Source: Mimachlamys varia
Lineage: Eukaryota > Mollusca > Bivalvia > Pectinida > Pectinidae
Assembly (NCBI GenBank): GCA_947623455.1
Contig: OX392534.1
Coordinates: forward strand, 36,771,426 to 36,835,425
Direction: 5' to 3'
DNA length: 64,000 nucleotides
The stretch's first letter is position 1, and every line of letters starts with the position of its first letter. Below, one piece after another: positions 38,901 through 48,699 of the stretch. The notes under the pieces are model-generated. The model did not search any database. It was given only the letters and a program-made list of their open reading frames with translations, and was not told the DNA's origin. The translations under genes and the position numbers were made by a program.

Positions 38901-39461
38901 CAATTATATACATATTTATATATTGACTTAAAATGTATGTCATTGAGCGTGGGATTCTTTGACATAAAATTGCCTCAGAAACCCTAGTATAGATACATAG
39001 ACCAATTATAACATATTATATCCACCAGTTTAGATTGTTTTAAAGGTTGAAGTTCATACCGAGTGCATACGAAAGACACAATGACAGGTTTCTGGAAATA
39101 TTTAAAACATTAGAAAAAAAATTAAGTTACACTTAATATCTATTTAACATGAAACAATAAGATGTTTCTGGCAATTAATTTATAAAAATGCAACAAAAGA
39201 AAGGTCACGATTTTTTTTTTGCTCAAATAAAGCCGTACATAATGCAACGCTTTATTTTCTAATGACAAAACCTTTCGTCAGAATGTACGATATATCAATT
39301 AAAGGAAGTTGAACTTGACAGGAACTTTAAAAAAATCGTTTACATCATATACAAGAAGTTGGACAGGTACGAAACTATTTTAATTGCAGTATGCTCAAAA
39401 GACAACGTAAAACACTTACCTTCATCAAAGAAATCAAAACAAGCAAACTTATCCAGGTCAT
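26789..39461 (-). CDS. Gene B: DSL-domain Notch ligand, Jagged-like, 17 EGF repeats
   Basis: Twelve exons join in frame (39461-39420, 35422-35268, 34945-34813, 34517-34378, 33535-33399, 33002-32889, 32538-31852, 31346-30168, 28476-28314, 27948-27753, 27439-27339, 26993-26789) to 3252 nt, 1083 residues. All introns are GT-AG. Order: signal peptide (about 1-19), MNNL (about 20-157), DSL (166-209, exact 8-3-11-8-8 cysteine spacing, RPRND-WMGHY loop), 17 EGF repeats (about 216-858), a beta-alpha-beta juxtamembrane module (863-980), one transmembrane helix (about 990-1011) and a 70-residue tail ending EDLYTIST. It is a type I ligand for Notch receptors at cell contacts. The EGF number and juxtamembrane module point to Jagged/Serrate rather than Delta, yet no cysteine-rich VWC domain is present. 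Many EGFs carry O-fucose (C-x4-S/T-C) and some O-glucose (C-x-S-x-P-C) sites. It is the tandem paralogue of gene A. Confidence 0.92.
27339..27439 (-). CDS. Gene B exon 11: transmembrane helix
   Basis: The exon reads ENWLLSRWYIPAVIAGVFIA, LVAIAIVIYKHRRR. A 22-residue hydrophobic helix is followed by basic residues, the stop-transfer signal of a type I protein. Phase 0 to 2. Confidence 0.93.
27753..27948 (-). CDS. Gene B exon 10: juxtamembrane module, second half
   Basis: The exon reads PMTTILVSAYVKDVKICQDE, DTEHILDNAFALSATVVVQ and ends AVFETK. The ILVSAYVKD strand and helix plus SATVVVQ strand resemble the piece before the membrane in Jagged proteins. Phase 2 to 0. Confidence 0.9.
28314..28476 (-). 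CDS. Gene B exon 9: juxtamembrane module, first half
   Basis: The exon starts NTDPVIVNVDGDLDPIGLEN and continues through helix TTLLEALSNVF to strand IRLMLTTKH. Phase 1 to 2. It corresponds to gene A exon 8. The acceptor is the innermost copy of a 78-bp tandem triplication. Confidence 0.88.
28477..28672. repeat. 78-bp tandem triplication containing an intron acceptor
   Basis: The words aatagcaggg, aatagcaggg and aataggaggg start at 28487, 28565 and 28643, exactly 78 bp apart. On the gene strand the first unit holds the used acceptor of exon 9. The third unit keeps a good ttgttttcacag acceptor and the second has lost the AG. Period 78 keeps the frame, so a long minus-strand frame runs through all units. 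Confidence 0.85.
28677..30167 (-). other. Gene B intron 8, remainder
   Basis: AT-rich intron sequence with no other repeat or exon recognised. Open frames at 29648-30065 lack splice support. Confidence 0.5.
30168..31346 (-). CDS. Gene B exon 8: EGF repeats 8-17
   Basis: A single 1179-nt exon holds ten EGF repeats. Examples are ASDPCTNNGSC, DSIPCHNGGSC and ASSPCLNHGSC. Most have D-V-(D/N)-E-C calcium-binding starts. The last (CGSSPCRHNSTC) lacks that signature and ends FGKFCDIILKKTCID, leading out of the array. Phase 1 to 1. Confidence 0.97.
31347..31851 (-). other. Gene B intron 7
   Basis: Short phase-1 intron between the two large EGF exons. Nothing else seen. Confidence 0.6.
31852..32538 (-). 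CDS. Gene B exon 7: EGF repeats 2-7
   Basis: The exon is 687 nt, phase 1 to 1. It carries the last cysteine of EGF 1 and six EGF repeats in one uninterrupted exon, the sixth completed in exon 8. Several have calcium-binding signatures (DVNEC, DVDEC, DIDEC) and the CxNxxxxFxCxC hydroxylation motif. O-fucose sites include RNNGT and VGNST. Confidence 0.97.
32889..33002 (-). CDS. Gene B exon 6: DSL end and EGF repeat 1
   Basis: The exon starts GWIGRTCNQRVDLCRPCRHG and ends CVCDVGFTG. This first EGF is short between its first and second cysteines (C-R-P-C), as is common in the EGF after a DSL domain. Phase 1 to 1. Confidence 0.95.
33003..33398 (-). other. Gene B intron 5 with GAA microsatellite
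   Basis: A (GAA)12 run at 33047-33082 reads (TTC)12 on the gene strand, 44-79 nt before the acceptor of exon 6. The rest is plain. Confidence 0.7.
33047..33082. repeat. (GAA)12 microsatellite
   Basis: Twelve uninterrupted GAA triplets. On the gene B strand it extends the pyrimidine-rich region upstream of a 3' splice site. Confidence 0.97.
33399..33535 (-). CDS. Gene B exon 5: DSL domain
   Basis: The exon has VFCEQNYYGPQC, VKFCRPRNDWMGHYKC and DGTSGAKIC, with the last cysteine in exon 6 after GWIGRT. The RPRND...GHY signature used for Notch binding is conserved. It is 137 nt, phase 2 to 1. Confidence 0.97.
33536..34377 (-). other. Gene B intron 4 with dispersed repeat
   Basis: The stretch 33590-33670 (gtgactgaccagtccataaa and onward) recurs at 54805-54885, so it belongs to a dispersed family. 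GGTAACCCA at 33754 and TGGGTTACC at 33791 form an inverted pair. No exon seen. Confidence 0.55.
34378..34517 (-). CDS. Gene B exon 4: MNNL domain, end
   Basis: The exon reads GTIKFKVRVTDVDDNDDDF...SVVVKRRTT, phase 0 to 2. The acidic DVDDNDDD loop has the look of a calcium-binding loop of a C2-like domain (inference). Donor gtacgt. Confidence 0.9.
34813..34945 (-). CDS. Gene B exon 3: MNNL domain, middle
   Basis: The exon reads STSVNSCSYGRADTGEISNA...INFGSRAG and ends FRLSTWP. It is 133 nt, phase 2 to 0. The FTFRLSTWP end is typical of Notch-ligand MNNL modules, where a C2-like fold contributes to lipid and Notch contacts. Confidence 0.93.
35268..35422 (-). CDS. Gene B exon 2: MNNL domain, first part
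   Basis: The exon starts VVSGTAIIQVRLLSYVNPGG, finishing the signal peptide (likely cleavage near VSG). It contains HPCDGRWLFNGSPCDHKIILCVD. It is 155 nt, phase 0 to 2, and matches gene A exon 2 in length and cysteine pattern. Confidence 0.93.
35423..39419 (-). other. Gene B intron 1, 4.0 kb
   Basis: It contains a telomere-like run (cctaaccctaaccctaacc) near 36294-36312 and a weaker one near 36607. A dispersed repeat with matching ends (actcattcaccc and gggatgaatgagtt) lies at 36118-36202. A CAA-type simple repeat ends at about 38885. Frames such as 36525-36878 look like chance. Confidence 0.5.
39420..39461 (-). CDS. Gene B exon 1: start and signal peptide
   Basis: The exon reads MTWISLLVLISLMK, then the strong donor gtaagt in phase 0. 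The upstream codons in frame include a TAA at 39485-39483, so the start is fixed at 39461. Another ATG at 39478 opens a 6-codon frame that overlaps this start (stop TGA at 39460-39458). Confidence 0.85.
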
Positions 39462-40888
39462 TTTTCTTGTTTTAGCATCAAATTAAAGATCTACTCCAAC
39501 TAAAATCCAGCAACAATCCAGTGAATAGTTGACCATTCGACTGGTCAGTTTCGCACGATGCTAAGAGGATAAGCAAGTGGTCAGTGACAGCTCAATTCCC
39601 TACATCCGTTAGGGGAACGAGCGAGCGTGTGTTTGGTGACCCGACCGTGAGTAAGTAGATGTGATTCTGGAGAGCGTCACAACAGCCCCGGTACAGCAGC
39701 CCACATCTCACGATAGATCGCGTGATAGCCCCTTGGCTACGTCACAAACAGGCATGTACATGTAGGCCTGTGCTGGTTTTGAAAAATAACGATCGAAAGC
39801 TGTCGAAAGATTTCATAGAAGGGGATAGGTTGTGGTTGTGAAACGAAAACCCCTGATCTTTTTACGTTTAATCATTTATCTTCCGTTTTTCCCCGAACAA
39901 ACGTCACATTTGCGAAATAACATTCTCATTTTATAAAAGCATACTAGCTCCAATCGGCTCGAGCTCGCACCCAATTCCTTTATCTCCGGACTGGACAGAC
40001 CGCAACCTGTTCTCTTACTCTTTTTTCGAAATTGGCGAGCTTTCCGATCCTTGTTTAAAGCTTAACAAGCATTGAGTTGTAAATAGTTGTTTTCGGAGAG
40101 GTTAGGGGCAAGGACTTGGAAAAGGGAGGGAGGAATGTAGCGATACTATACTGGGTCAATCATCGGCGGAGTTCGGAAGGGCCCGGGTTCGGTCTGGCCG
40201 CTACATTTTCTTTCTTTTTCCTGCTACACTTGTAACAATCTTTATAATATCAACCAAAACTTTCACTCTCTCTGTTCAGTCGGAGAAATCGAAGAGAGGA
40301 AGTTGTTCTCTCTTTTTTAATATATACGAAACATAATATATACAGTTTCATCTGGGGGACACGGAAACCTTCTTCAATGCCATAAGCTAAGACATGCTAT
40401 CAAACTATTTGAAATATATCGGTTTGTTTCATCAAATTTAACTTATTAATCATGATGGTAATGATATTTTTGCGACATGATCTCATTGCATTTCAATTAA
40501 TTTGTACATTTCTTTAGCATTTTTAAAGATCTAGACACGATTTCAAATAATAATTACATATTAATTTTATTCCCATTACCTTTATAAACAACGTTGTATA
40601 GTCCGTTATGTTCTTAAAATGTACGATTTTCTATTTTATCTAATGTGCATGAACGTCAGTTTGTGAAATAATCCGCCTATCCTTGCAATAACAAGTAACA
40701 CTAACCATGTGGTACTATAAATACTAGTATAAACAAATAAACCAGTGCTGTACGTATATGTTACTTTCATTTACACTTCTATTGACTGTGTTTTATTTCA
40801 TTTCTCTCCCATGATTATCATAACGACTGTAACTTTGCATCTATTACTGTTATCGTTCCTGTAAATATCATAAAGTAAATTATCAGCA
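39462..40888. other. Upstream region of gene B
   Basis: No TATA box is evident in the first 250 nt upstream of the gene B ATG. The conserved block at 39676-39707 and a CRE-like TACGTCAC near 39738 are the only candidates. 39.8-40.9 kb is AT-rich without a recognised feature. Confidence 0.4.
39676..39707 (-). promoter_or_regulatory. Conserved upstream block of gene B, shared with gene A
   Basis: It lies 215 nt upstream of the ATG and is the counterpart of 19329-19360 (23 of 32 matches, no gaps, last 11 identical). A TCCGTTAGG at 39605 likewise matches TCCGTCAGG at 19203, 144 and 149 nt from the two starts. Confidence 0.4.
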
Positions 40889-43775
40889 TAGGTTTCTATA
40901 TCCCTGTAACTGTGCTAGGTTTCTTTACCCCTGTAACTGTGCTAGATTTCTTAATCCCTGTAACTGTGATAGGTTCCTTTACCACTGTATCTGTGATAGG
41001 TTTCTTAACCCCTGTAACTGTGATAGGTTTCTTTACCCCTGTAACTGTGATAGGTTTCTTTACCCCTGTAACTGTGATAGGTTTCTTTACCCCCTGTAAC
41101 TGTGATAGGTTGCTTTACCCCTGTAACTGTGATATGTTACTGTACCCGTGTAACTGAGAAAGGTTTCTTTACCCCTGTAACTGTGATAGGTTCCTTTACC
41201 CCTGTAACTGTGATAGGTTCCTTTACCCCTGTAACTGAGAAAGGCTTCTTTACCCCTTTAACTGTGACAGGTTTCTTTACCCCTGTAACTGTGATACGTT
41301 CCTTTACCCCTGTAACTGTGATAAGTTACTACACCCCTGTAACTGAGAAAGGTTTCTTTACCCCTGTAACTGTGATAGGTTCCTTTACCCCTGTAACTGA
41401 GAAAGGCTTCTTTACCCCTTTAACTGTGACAGGTTTCTTTACCCCTGTAACTGTGATAGGTTCCTTTACCCCTGTAACTGTGATAGGTTTCTTGACCCCT
41501 GTAACTGTGATAGGTTTCTTTACCCCTGTAACTGTGATAGGTTCCTTTACCCCTGTAACTGAGAAAGGCTTCTTTACCCCTTTAACTGTGACAGGTTCCT
41601 TTACCCCTGTAACTGTGATAGGTTCCTTTACCCCTGTAACTGAGAAAGGTTTCTTTACACCTGTAACTGTGATAGATTTCTTTACCCCTGTAACTGTGAT
41701 AAGTTTCTTTACCCCTGCAACTGTGATAGGTTACTTCACCCCTGTAACTGAGAAAGGTTTCTTTACCCCTGTAACTGTGATAGGTTCCTTTACCGCTGTA
41801 ACTGTGATAGGTTTCTTTACCCCTGTAACTGTGATAGGTTCCTTTACCCCTGTAACTGAGAAAGGTTTCTTTACCCCTGTAACTGTGATAGGTTCCTTTA
41901 CCCCTGTAACTGAGAAAGGCTTCTTTATCCCTGTAACTGTGATAGGTTCCTTTACCCCTGTAACTGAAAAAGGTTTCTTTACCCCTGTAACTGTGATAGG
42001 TTCCTTTACCCCTGTAACTGAGAAAGGCTTCTTTACCCCTGTAACTGTGATAGGTTCCTTTACCCCTGTAACTGTGATACGTTCCTTTACCCCTGTAACT
42101 GTGATAAGTTACTACACCCCTGTAACTGAGAAAGGTTTCTTTACCCCTGTAACTGTGATAGGTTCCTTTACCCCTGTAACTGTGATAAGTTTCTTTACCC
42201 CTGTAACTGTGATAGGTTTCTTTACCCCCTGAAACTGAGAAAGGTTTCTTTACCCCTGTAACTGTGATAGGTTTCTTTACTCCTGTATCTGTGAAAGGTT
42301 TCTTAACCCCTGTAACTGTGATAGGTTTCTTTACCCCTGTAACTGTGATATGTTACTGTACCCGTGTAACTGAGAAAGGTTTCTTTACCCCTGTAACTGT
42401 GATAGGTTCCTTTACCCCTATAACTGTGATAGGTTTCTTTACCCCTGTAACTGAGATAGGTTCCTTTACCCCTATAACTGTGATAGGTTTCTTTACCCCT
42501 ATAACTGTGATAGGTTTCTTTACCCCTGTAACTTTGATATGTTTCTTTACCCCTGTAACTGAGAAAGGTTTCTTTACCCCTTTAACTGAGAAAGGTTTCT
42601 TTACCCCTGTAACTGTGATAGGTTCCTTTACCCCTGTAACTGAGAAAGGCTTCTTTACCCCTGTAACTGTGACAGGTTCCTTTACCCCTGTAACTGTGAT
42701 AGGTTCCTTTACCCTTGTAACTGAGAAAGGTTTCTTTACACCTGTAACTGTGATAGGTTTCTTTACCCCTGTAACTGTGATAAGTTTCTTTACCCCTGTA
42801 ACTGAGAAAGGTTTCTTTACCCCTGTAACTGTGATAGGTTCCTTTACCCCTGTAACTGAGAAAGGCTTCTTTACCCCTGTAACTGTGATAGGTTCCTTTA
42901 CCCCTGTAAATGAAAAAGGATTCTTTACCCCTGTAACTGTGATAGGTTCCTTTACCCCTGTAACTGAGAAAGGCTTCTTTACCCCTGTAACTGTGATAGG
43001 TTCCTTTTCCCCTGTAACTGTGATAGGTTCCTTTACCCCTGTAACTGAGAAAGGTTTCTTTACACCTGTAACTGTGATAGGTTTCTTTACCACTGTAACT
43101 GTGATAAGTTTCTTTACCCCTGTAACTGTGATAGGTTACTACACCCCTGTAACTGAGAAAGGTTTCTTTACCCCTGTAACTGTGATAGGTTCCTTTACCC
43201 CTGTAACTGAGAAAGGTTTCTTTACCCCTGTAACTGTGATAGGTTCCTTTACCCCTGTAACTGAGAAAGGCTTCTTTACCCCTGTAACTGTGATAGGTTC
43301 CTTTACCCCTATAACTGTGATAGGTTCCTTTACCCCTGTAACTGAAAAAGGTTTCTTTACACCTGTAACTGTGATAGGTTTCTTTACCCCTGTAACTTTC
43401 ATATGTTTCTTTACCCCTGTAACTGTGATAGGTTCCTTTACCCCTGTAACTGAGAAAGGTTTCTTTACACCTGTAACTGTGATAGGTTTCTTTACCCCTG
43501 TAACTTTGATATGTTTCTTTACCCCTTTAACTGTGATAGGTTCCTTTACCCCTGTATCTGAGAAAGGTTCCTTTACCCCTGTAACTGAGAAAGGTTCCTT
43601 TACCCCTGTAACTGTGATAGATTTATTTATCCCTGTAACTGTGATAGGTTCCTTTACCCCTGTAACTGTGATAGGTTCCTTTACCCCCGTTACTGAGATA
43701 GGTACCTTTACCACTGTATCTGTGATAGGTTTCTTTACTCCTATAACTGCAATAGGTTTCCTATATCTAATTTAG
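40889..43775. repeat. 27-bp minisatellite, about 107 copies
   Basis: The unit is close to ggtttctttacccctgtaac-tgtgata. Two main variants, tgtgatagg and tgagaaagg, often alternate to give a 54-bp higher-order unit. Since 27 is a multiple of three and the unit lacks stops, long frames exist on both strands (plus: repeats of VIGFFTPVT; minus: repeats of VKKPITVTG). Extra C bases in the ccccc runs near 41091 and 42225 break the plus frame. No splice, start or domain signal supports a protein. Confidence 0.97.
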
Positions 43776-43814
43776 GTTTCGTTACCCCGGTCATTCTATA
43801 TATATTTCCGCTTT

Positions 43815-44028
43815 CTTCGATGTCCGAGTGGTTAAGGTGTCCCGACAAAAATCTGCCACTAGCTCTCCACCTCTGGGATACGTGTTTGAAACCAACGTTG
43901 CCATCTATTGATGGTAGGTCGTTGTTTTTGGGGGGTACACCGACATTCATCCACCTTCAAAAACCTGGCACGTCCTTAAATGACCCTGGATGTTCAAAGG
44001 ACGTAAAACAAAATAAACCAAAACCACT
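43815..44028 (+). mobile_element. tRNA-derived SINE, family 1, copy a
   Basis: The head tgtccgagtggttaaggtgt resembles the A-box region of Ser/Leu tRNAs. The body shares ccacctctgggata, aaaacctggca, gtccttaaatgaccctgg and the tail acgtaaaacaaaataaacca with the 50.1-kb copy. The B box is degenerate. Confidence 0.8.
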
Positions 44029-45234
44029 CCCAAAACAGCGGCTTTATATTTCGGCGCTCCTTTAAAACTTTATGTTCTATCCCATCCAAACCTGATATAA
44101 CTATAGCTAAACGGGCACACGATGGTAAACAACTTTAAAGCATCCGAACATACTACATGTAGTTTCTGGAAGAAATGGAGAGCATATATTATCTTCGTAA
44201 GTTATTTTTACATGCGTATGGAATGTTTAAGTTTATACAAATATTGAAGAACCCAAGGTTGTGTCCATATTAATAGTATGATCCCTTTATAATAAATTAT
44301 GATATAACTCTGTTTGGTTTTCTTGTTAGATACCCTTCATCCAGTGCGCAAAGGCTTTTTCTGGACAAATCCATTTCCGCCCCGCACGCGTCATACATTA
44401 CAGTGTACCTGCACGCGTCATATCCGCCTGCAAGCGCAATATCTACCCAGCACGCGCAATAACCACACAGTTCAATAAAACCACGCCAGAGTCACAATTT
44501 ATTTTATTATTTATATTTTTTGATTATGCACGAACGTTGTCAATGTGTACTTTATGATAAAGATAAGACAATTTCTAAATCTTATCGCAAATACAAGAAA
44601 GGATATAGCAAGTGTCATATATGTATGAACGCTTAAACATACTAAAAATATTTGTTTCCGTTTAATACAGATGTATCTGCACTGTCTGATCTATCTTAAG
44701 TGGTTCAATTGTCGACAGCTGTACTTTAAAGTGAAGTCGTGCGTGAAACTCCTCACTGGTTTCTTAGAAAAGTGAATTCTAACCAAATACAGTGAATATA
44801 TTAAGTTGTTATGTTAATTGGTGGATGCAGACAAAACAAATGCCTCTATGTCCATATCTAAATATTTAGACTGAACTTGACATTGACGCAGGATTACATT
44901 TTATAGAAGCTGTTCCATTGTCCAATTATAATTAGTCATCATCGTGTTTTGTTTACAATTTTGGGGTTGATATCACAATGTCATTAGTCAGAAAGCATTA
45001 ACTCCCTGACGCATGTGCAGTCCGTTAGCGGACTATGAACCATACCAGAAATTATTTATATTCGCGTAATGGCAGTAAACTTACTCTCCGGTAATTCTAC
45101 TATTACAACGGGCAATGCTATCATATACAATTTGACATATATAACGATGTTATTAATAGTAGTTAGTATAGGGTAGATAAAGTATGTGTTGTTGAGGACA
45201 ATATAAACCGCTGTAGCGATGACAGACTTCAAAT
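44029..45234. other. Gene-free stretch
   Basis: No gene seen. Near 44383-44455 a GC-richer stretch repeats gcacgcgtcata or gcacgcgcaat three to four times. The rest is AT-rich. Confidence 0.5.
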
Positions 45235-45600
45235 ATCTTGTAACAATTAGTTACAAAGTACAGGTGTTACGATTAGTTACAGTGTAAATTTGTTAAAGTT
45301 GGTTACAGTGTATATAAGTTATAAATAGTTACAGTGTATATAAGTTATAAACAGTTAAAGTGTATAGTTGTTATGGTTAGTTATAATGTGTATATATGTT
45401 ATAATTAGTTACAGTATAAAGTTGTATGATTAGTAACAGTGTATAAGTGTTATGATTAATAACAGTGTATAAGTGCTATAATAAGTAACATTATATTATT
45501 GTTAAAATTAGTTACAGTGTATAAATGTTAAGCTTGGTATAGATGTTATGATACGTTACAGTGTAAATGTGTTATATTTAGTTACAATATATAAGTGTTT
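45235..45600. repeat. Degenerate tandem repeat, about 28-30 bp unit
   Basis: The phrase gttacagtgtataagtgtta with variants recurs a dozen or so times. Copies are diverged and of uneven length. Confidence 0.75.
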
Positions 45601-45669
45601 TTTTCTTTATATAAACTTTTTTATTTATTTTACAACAATTATGAAACAAGTTATCAAACTTATATTTAT

Positions 45670-45860
45670 CAGTCTTAATGGTCCGGATGTAAGCGTGCGA
45701 GGGGTCTTATTGTGGGAGGAAATTGGAGTACCTGGAGAAAACCCATGTGGTTGAGCAGGTGACCCCATACCTTTAATTTTCAGTCCGGTCGGGGAATCGA
45801 ACACCGGCCGCCTTGGTGAAAGGCAAGTGCGCTATCCACTGCACCATCCGACCACCCGAC
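45670..45860 (-). mobile_element. tRNA-derived SINE, second type
   Basis: On the minus strand ggatggtgcagtggatagcg (A box) and gtgttcgattcccc (B box) occur at tRNA spacing. Loop CTTTCAC gives a Glu-like TTC anticodon, with imperfect stems. The body shares gtacctggagaaaa with family 1 but the head differs. Confidence 0.7.
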
Positions 45861-47498
45861 CACCCTTGTAAATGTTTTGATTAGTTACAATACATGTAAA
45901 AGTTTGTTAAAGTGAATATAATTATTTCCAGTAATGAATTTGCTAGTTTAAGTTTACTTGTATAAAACACACCTAGACTGTCTTAATACCGCCAGTATAA
46001 GGATGCGGGAGCTAGCTCTGATCTCGAAAATAACACATCGCCAATTCAACACTTTGTGCAGATTGTCCTTATATATTGCTGTGCACTACACCATACAAAA
46101 AGGAACCACCAGGAGATCACAAACCTTTTGTGAAAATCGTACCTAAATGGGATGTTTCACCTGTGAGAAATCTGAAATTTCTAATGTTATCGATGTGTCT
46201 CAAGCTTAGCAGGAAACTAGAGATGCAGTTTTTGTGTAGAGACCCGGAGGGCTGTTTATCAATCGACGGGACACTCACTGTGTGAATCATCCCACAGTAC
46301 TATAAATGTCGGATGCTGGGGACTACACCATCGAGTAGGGAGTAAAGTTTAAACTGAAGTTCCATTATCATGACACGGGTCAAAGGTCAGAAAGGCGGCC
46401 ATATCTAAGTTTGTTTACAATTGTACATGTATTTTCGAAAGTACGATAGTTATTGTAGTGTCACTTAATACGACAATTATGTTTACGTAGACAAAAGTAC
46501 AAGTATCGTGAGAGGGTAGTTATACTTTGGGGTATTGGAGAAAACATTATCGGTCTGTTAGACCTCCTGAAATAGTTTTATAGATCATCGTCATTTACGT
46601 CACCATCAAAATTAATGTAATACACATAATATTACGTTATCGTGTGTAGTAAATACATATAAGACGATTTATACGTATTTATACATGTACGGTTTTTAAC
46701 ATGCAAGTACGATATTATTTAACTGTAAAACGCAAAACGGTCGTCTTCTCGTTCTAGTTGCGATCTGTTCCAAATACATGTACCTGTACAGCTACGAACA
46801 AACAGAAACCTTCTTAATAATCGGTGTCAACTAGGCCTAGTGTTTGATTAAAATACCAAGAAATGCTTACGGCTGCGTGATGAATTATTTCAAACGAAAG
46901 AAGTAAAGAACAACTCACCAAAAACGATTACGTCATTTCCATTCTGTCCGTGATCACCGTTTCCGCATCGTCGGTTGAGCACGTGATTAGGGTATGATGC
47001 TTATCCCCTTGTCCTGAAGTCTCCCACGCGCTGGTCAAGTGTCAGCACGGTCATTTTGTTGATGTCCCCATTTCCTGTTTTGTCGGCCAAGCGATGAAGA
47101 TAAACAAATACTGTTTACTAGAGCTAACAAATCTAAAGTGACATAACGTTACGTACGACATTTAGGAATTTGCAGAAGATAAACCTCATGATGGTAACCA
47201 GGTGGTGTTTTGACCTTATAATTAATTAACCAATACAGCGGTATCATAACCTAGTCGCGCTTCAACTTTTTATACGAAAATAAACCGAGGAATTATCTCG
47301 CATTAGTTGAGAAATGATCCACGAGGTACTTTTGAACGCTCGGTACCGTCAAAGTTAGACTGGCTCCCGTTTCTAGAATAGTATACAGATAATGAAAACA
47401 AAATAGTCAAATAATTTGAACATTTCGATGTCTGATTCCAAAGTTTGAAACAAGGGGAGATAAGCTAGTAGTAGAAATCAGTAGAGAAATTCTGTATT
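45861..47498. other. Gene-free stretch
   Basis: Mostly AT-rich. 46900-47100 is richer in CpG and on the minus strand contains a donor-like gtgagttg at 46919, following gtaatcgtttttg. It could be a noncoding first exon or nothing. Confidence 0.35.
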
Positions 47499-48138
47499 GG
47501 AGAGATTTGAAGTGAAGGTAATGGAGTGATTTGACGTGTATGTAATGGAGATGTTTGACGTGTAGGTAATGGAGATATTTGACGTTAAGGTATTGGGGAG
47601 ATTTGGCGTGAAGGTATCGGGGAAATTTGACATGAAGGTATTGGAGAGATTTGACGTGAAGGTATTGAAGATATTTGACGTGAAGGTATTGGGGAGATTT
47701 GGCGTGAAGGTATTGGGGAGATTTGACGTGAAGGTATTGGAGAGATTTGACGTGAAGGTAATGGAGAGATTTGACGTGAAGGTATTGGAGAGATTTGACG
47801 TGAAAGTATTGGAAAGATTTGACGTGAAAGTATTGGAGAGATTTGACGTGAAGGTATTGGAGAGATTTGACGTGAAGGTATTGGAAAGATTTGACTTGAA
47901 GGTAATGGAGAGATTTGACGTGAAGGTAATGGAGAGATTTGGCGTGAAGGTATTGGGGAGATTGATGTGGAGGTATTGGAGAGATTTGACGTGAAGGTAC
48001 TGGAAAGATTTTACTTGAAGGTAATGGAGAGATTTGGCGTGAAGGTATTGGGGAGATTTGATGTGGAGGTATTGGAGAGATTTGACGTGAAGGTATTGGA
48101 AAGATTTGACTTGAAGGTAATGGAGAGATTTGACGTGA
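47499..48138. repeat. 24-bp minisatellite, about 26 copies
   Basis: The unit is gagagatttgacgtgaaggtattg with variants (gacttgaag, ggcgtgaag). Period 24 gives frames open on both strands (plus FDVKVLER; minus KSLQYLHV or NLSNTFTS). No sign of a real protein. Confidence 0.95.
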
Positions 48139-48279
48139 TCTTTGCCATACGAAGAAAATGTCATGGAAAGGTATCGTGACTGCCATTGGGATATTAATTC
48201 CCTGAGGAGTATAGCAACAGGCCATACGGGCCTTAACGGTCAGCTGACTATACAATGTATATATTTTTAGTTGTTTATA

Positions 48280-48680
48280 ATATTAACATATTTGACCCCT
48301 GTGACCTTAAAGGTAGGTCAAGGTCATTCATTTTAACAAACTTGGTAGTCCTTTATCCCAGCATGCTACAGACCAAATATTAGTATCCTAGGTCATTTTT
48401 ACATATTTGACCCTTGTAACCTTGAAAGTTGATCAAGGTCATTGATATGTGGAAAGTTTGTAGCACTGCTTCCAAGTACCTACTAGCCAAATATCATTAA
48501 CCTGGGTTTTTCGGTAAGTTAGAAGAAGATTGTTATTTTTTTTATTATATTTTTTTTTTTTACATATTTGACCCCTGTGATAGTGAGTCAAGGTCATTGA
48601 TATGGGGGAACTTTGTAGCACTCAATCCATGGTACCTACTGACCAATTCTCAGCATCCTGGGCCTTTTGGTTAATGAGAA
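48280..48680. repeat. About 125-bp tandem repeat, three diverged copies
   Basis: Each copy has catatttgacccctgtgacc, ggtcaaggtcatt, a cttggtag or tttgtagca word and accaaatat. Diverged. Confidence 0.75.
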
Positions 48681-48699
48681 GAAGATTGTTAAAGGAAAG

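Noticed and set aside
41102..43775. Long open frames (376 and 503 residues on plus, 246 and 191 on minus) as a repeat-protein gene
   Set aside because: They come from a stop-free 27-bp unit, are open on both strands and are broken by extra C bases. No start context, splice sites, signal or domain supports them.
46900..47000. Possible noncoding first exon with a gtgagttg donor on the minus strand
   Set aside because: Only a donor-like word and higher CpG are visible. No acceptor partner or coding link can be shown, so it is not called as an exon.
47407..48255. Frames of 282, 228 and 141 residues in the 24-bp array
   Set aside because: Open on both strands by arithmetic of a 24-bp unit; no other coding sign.
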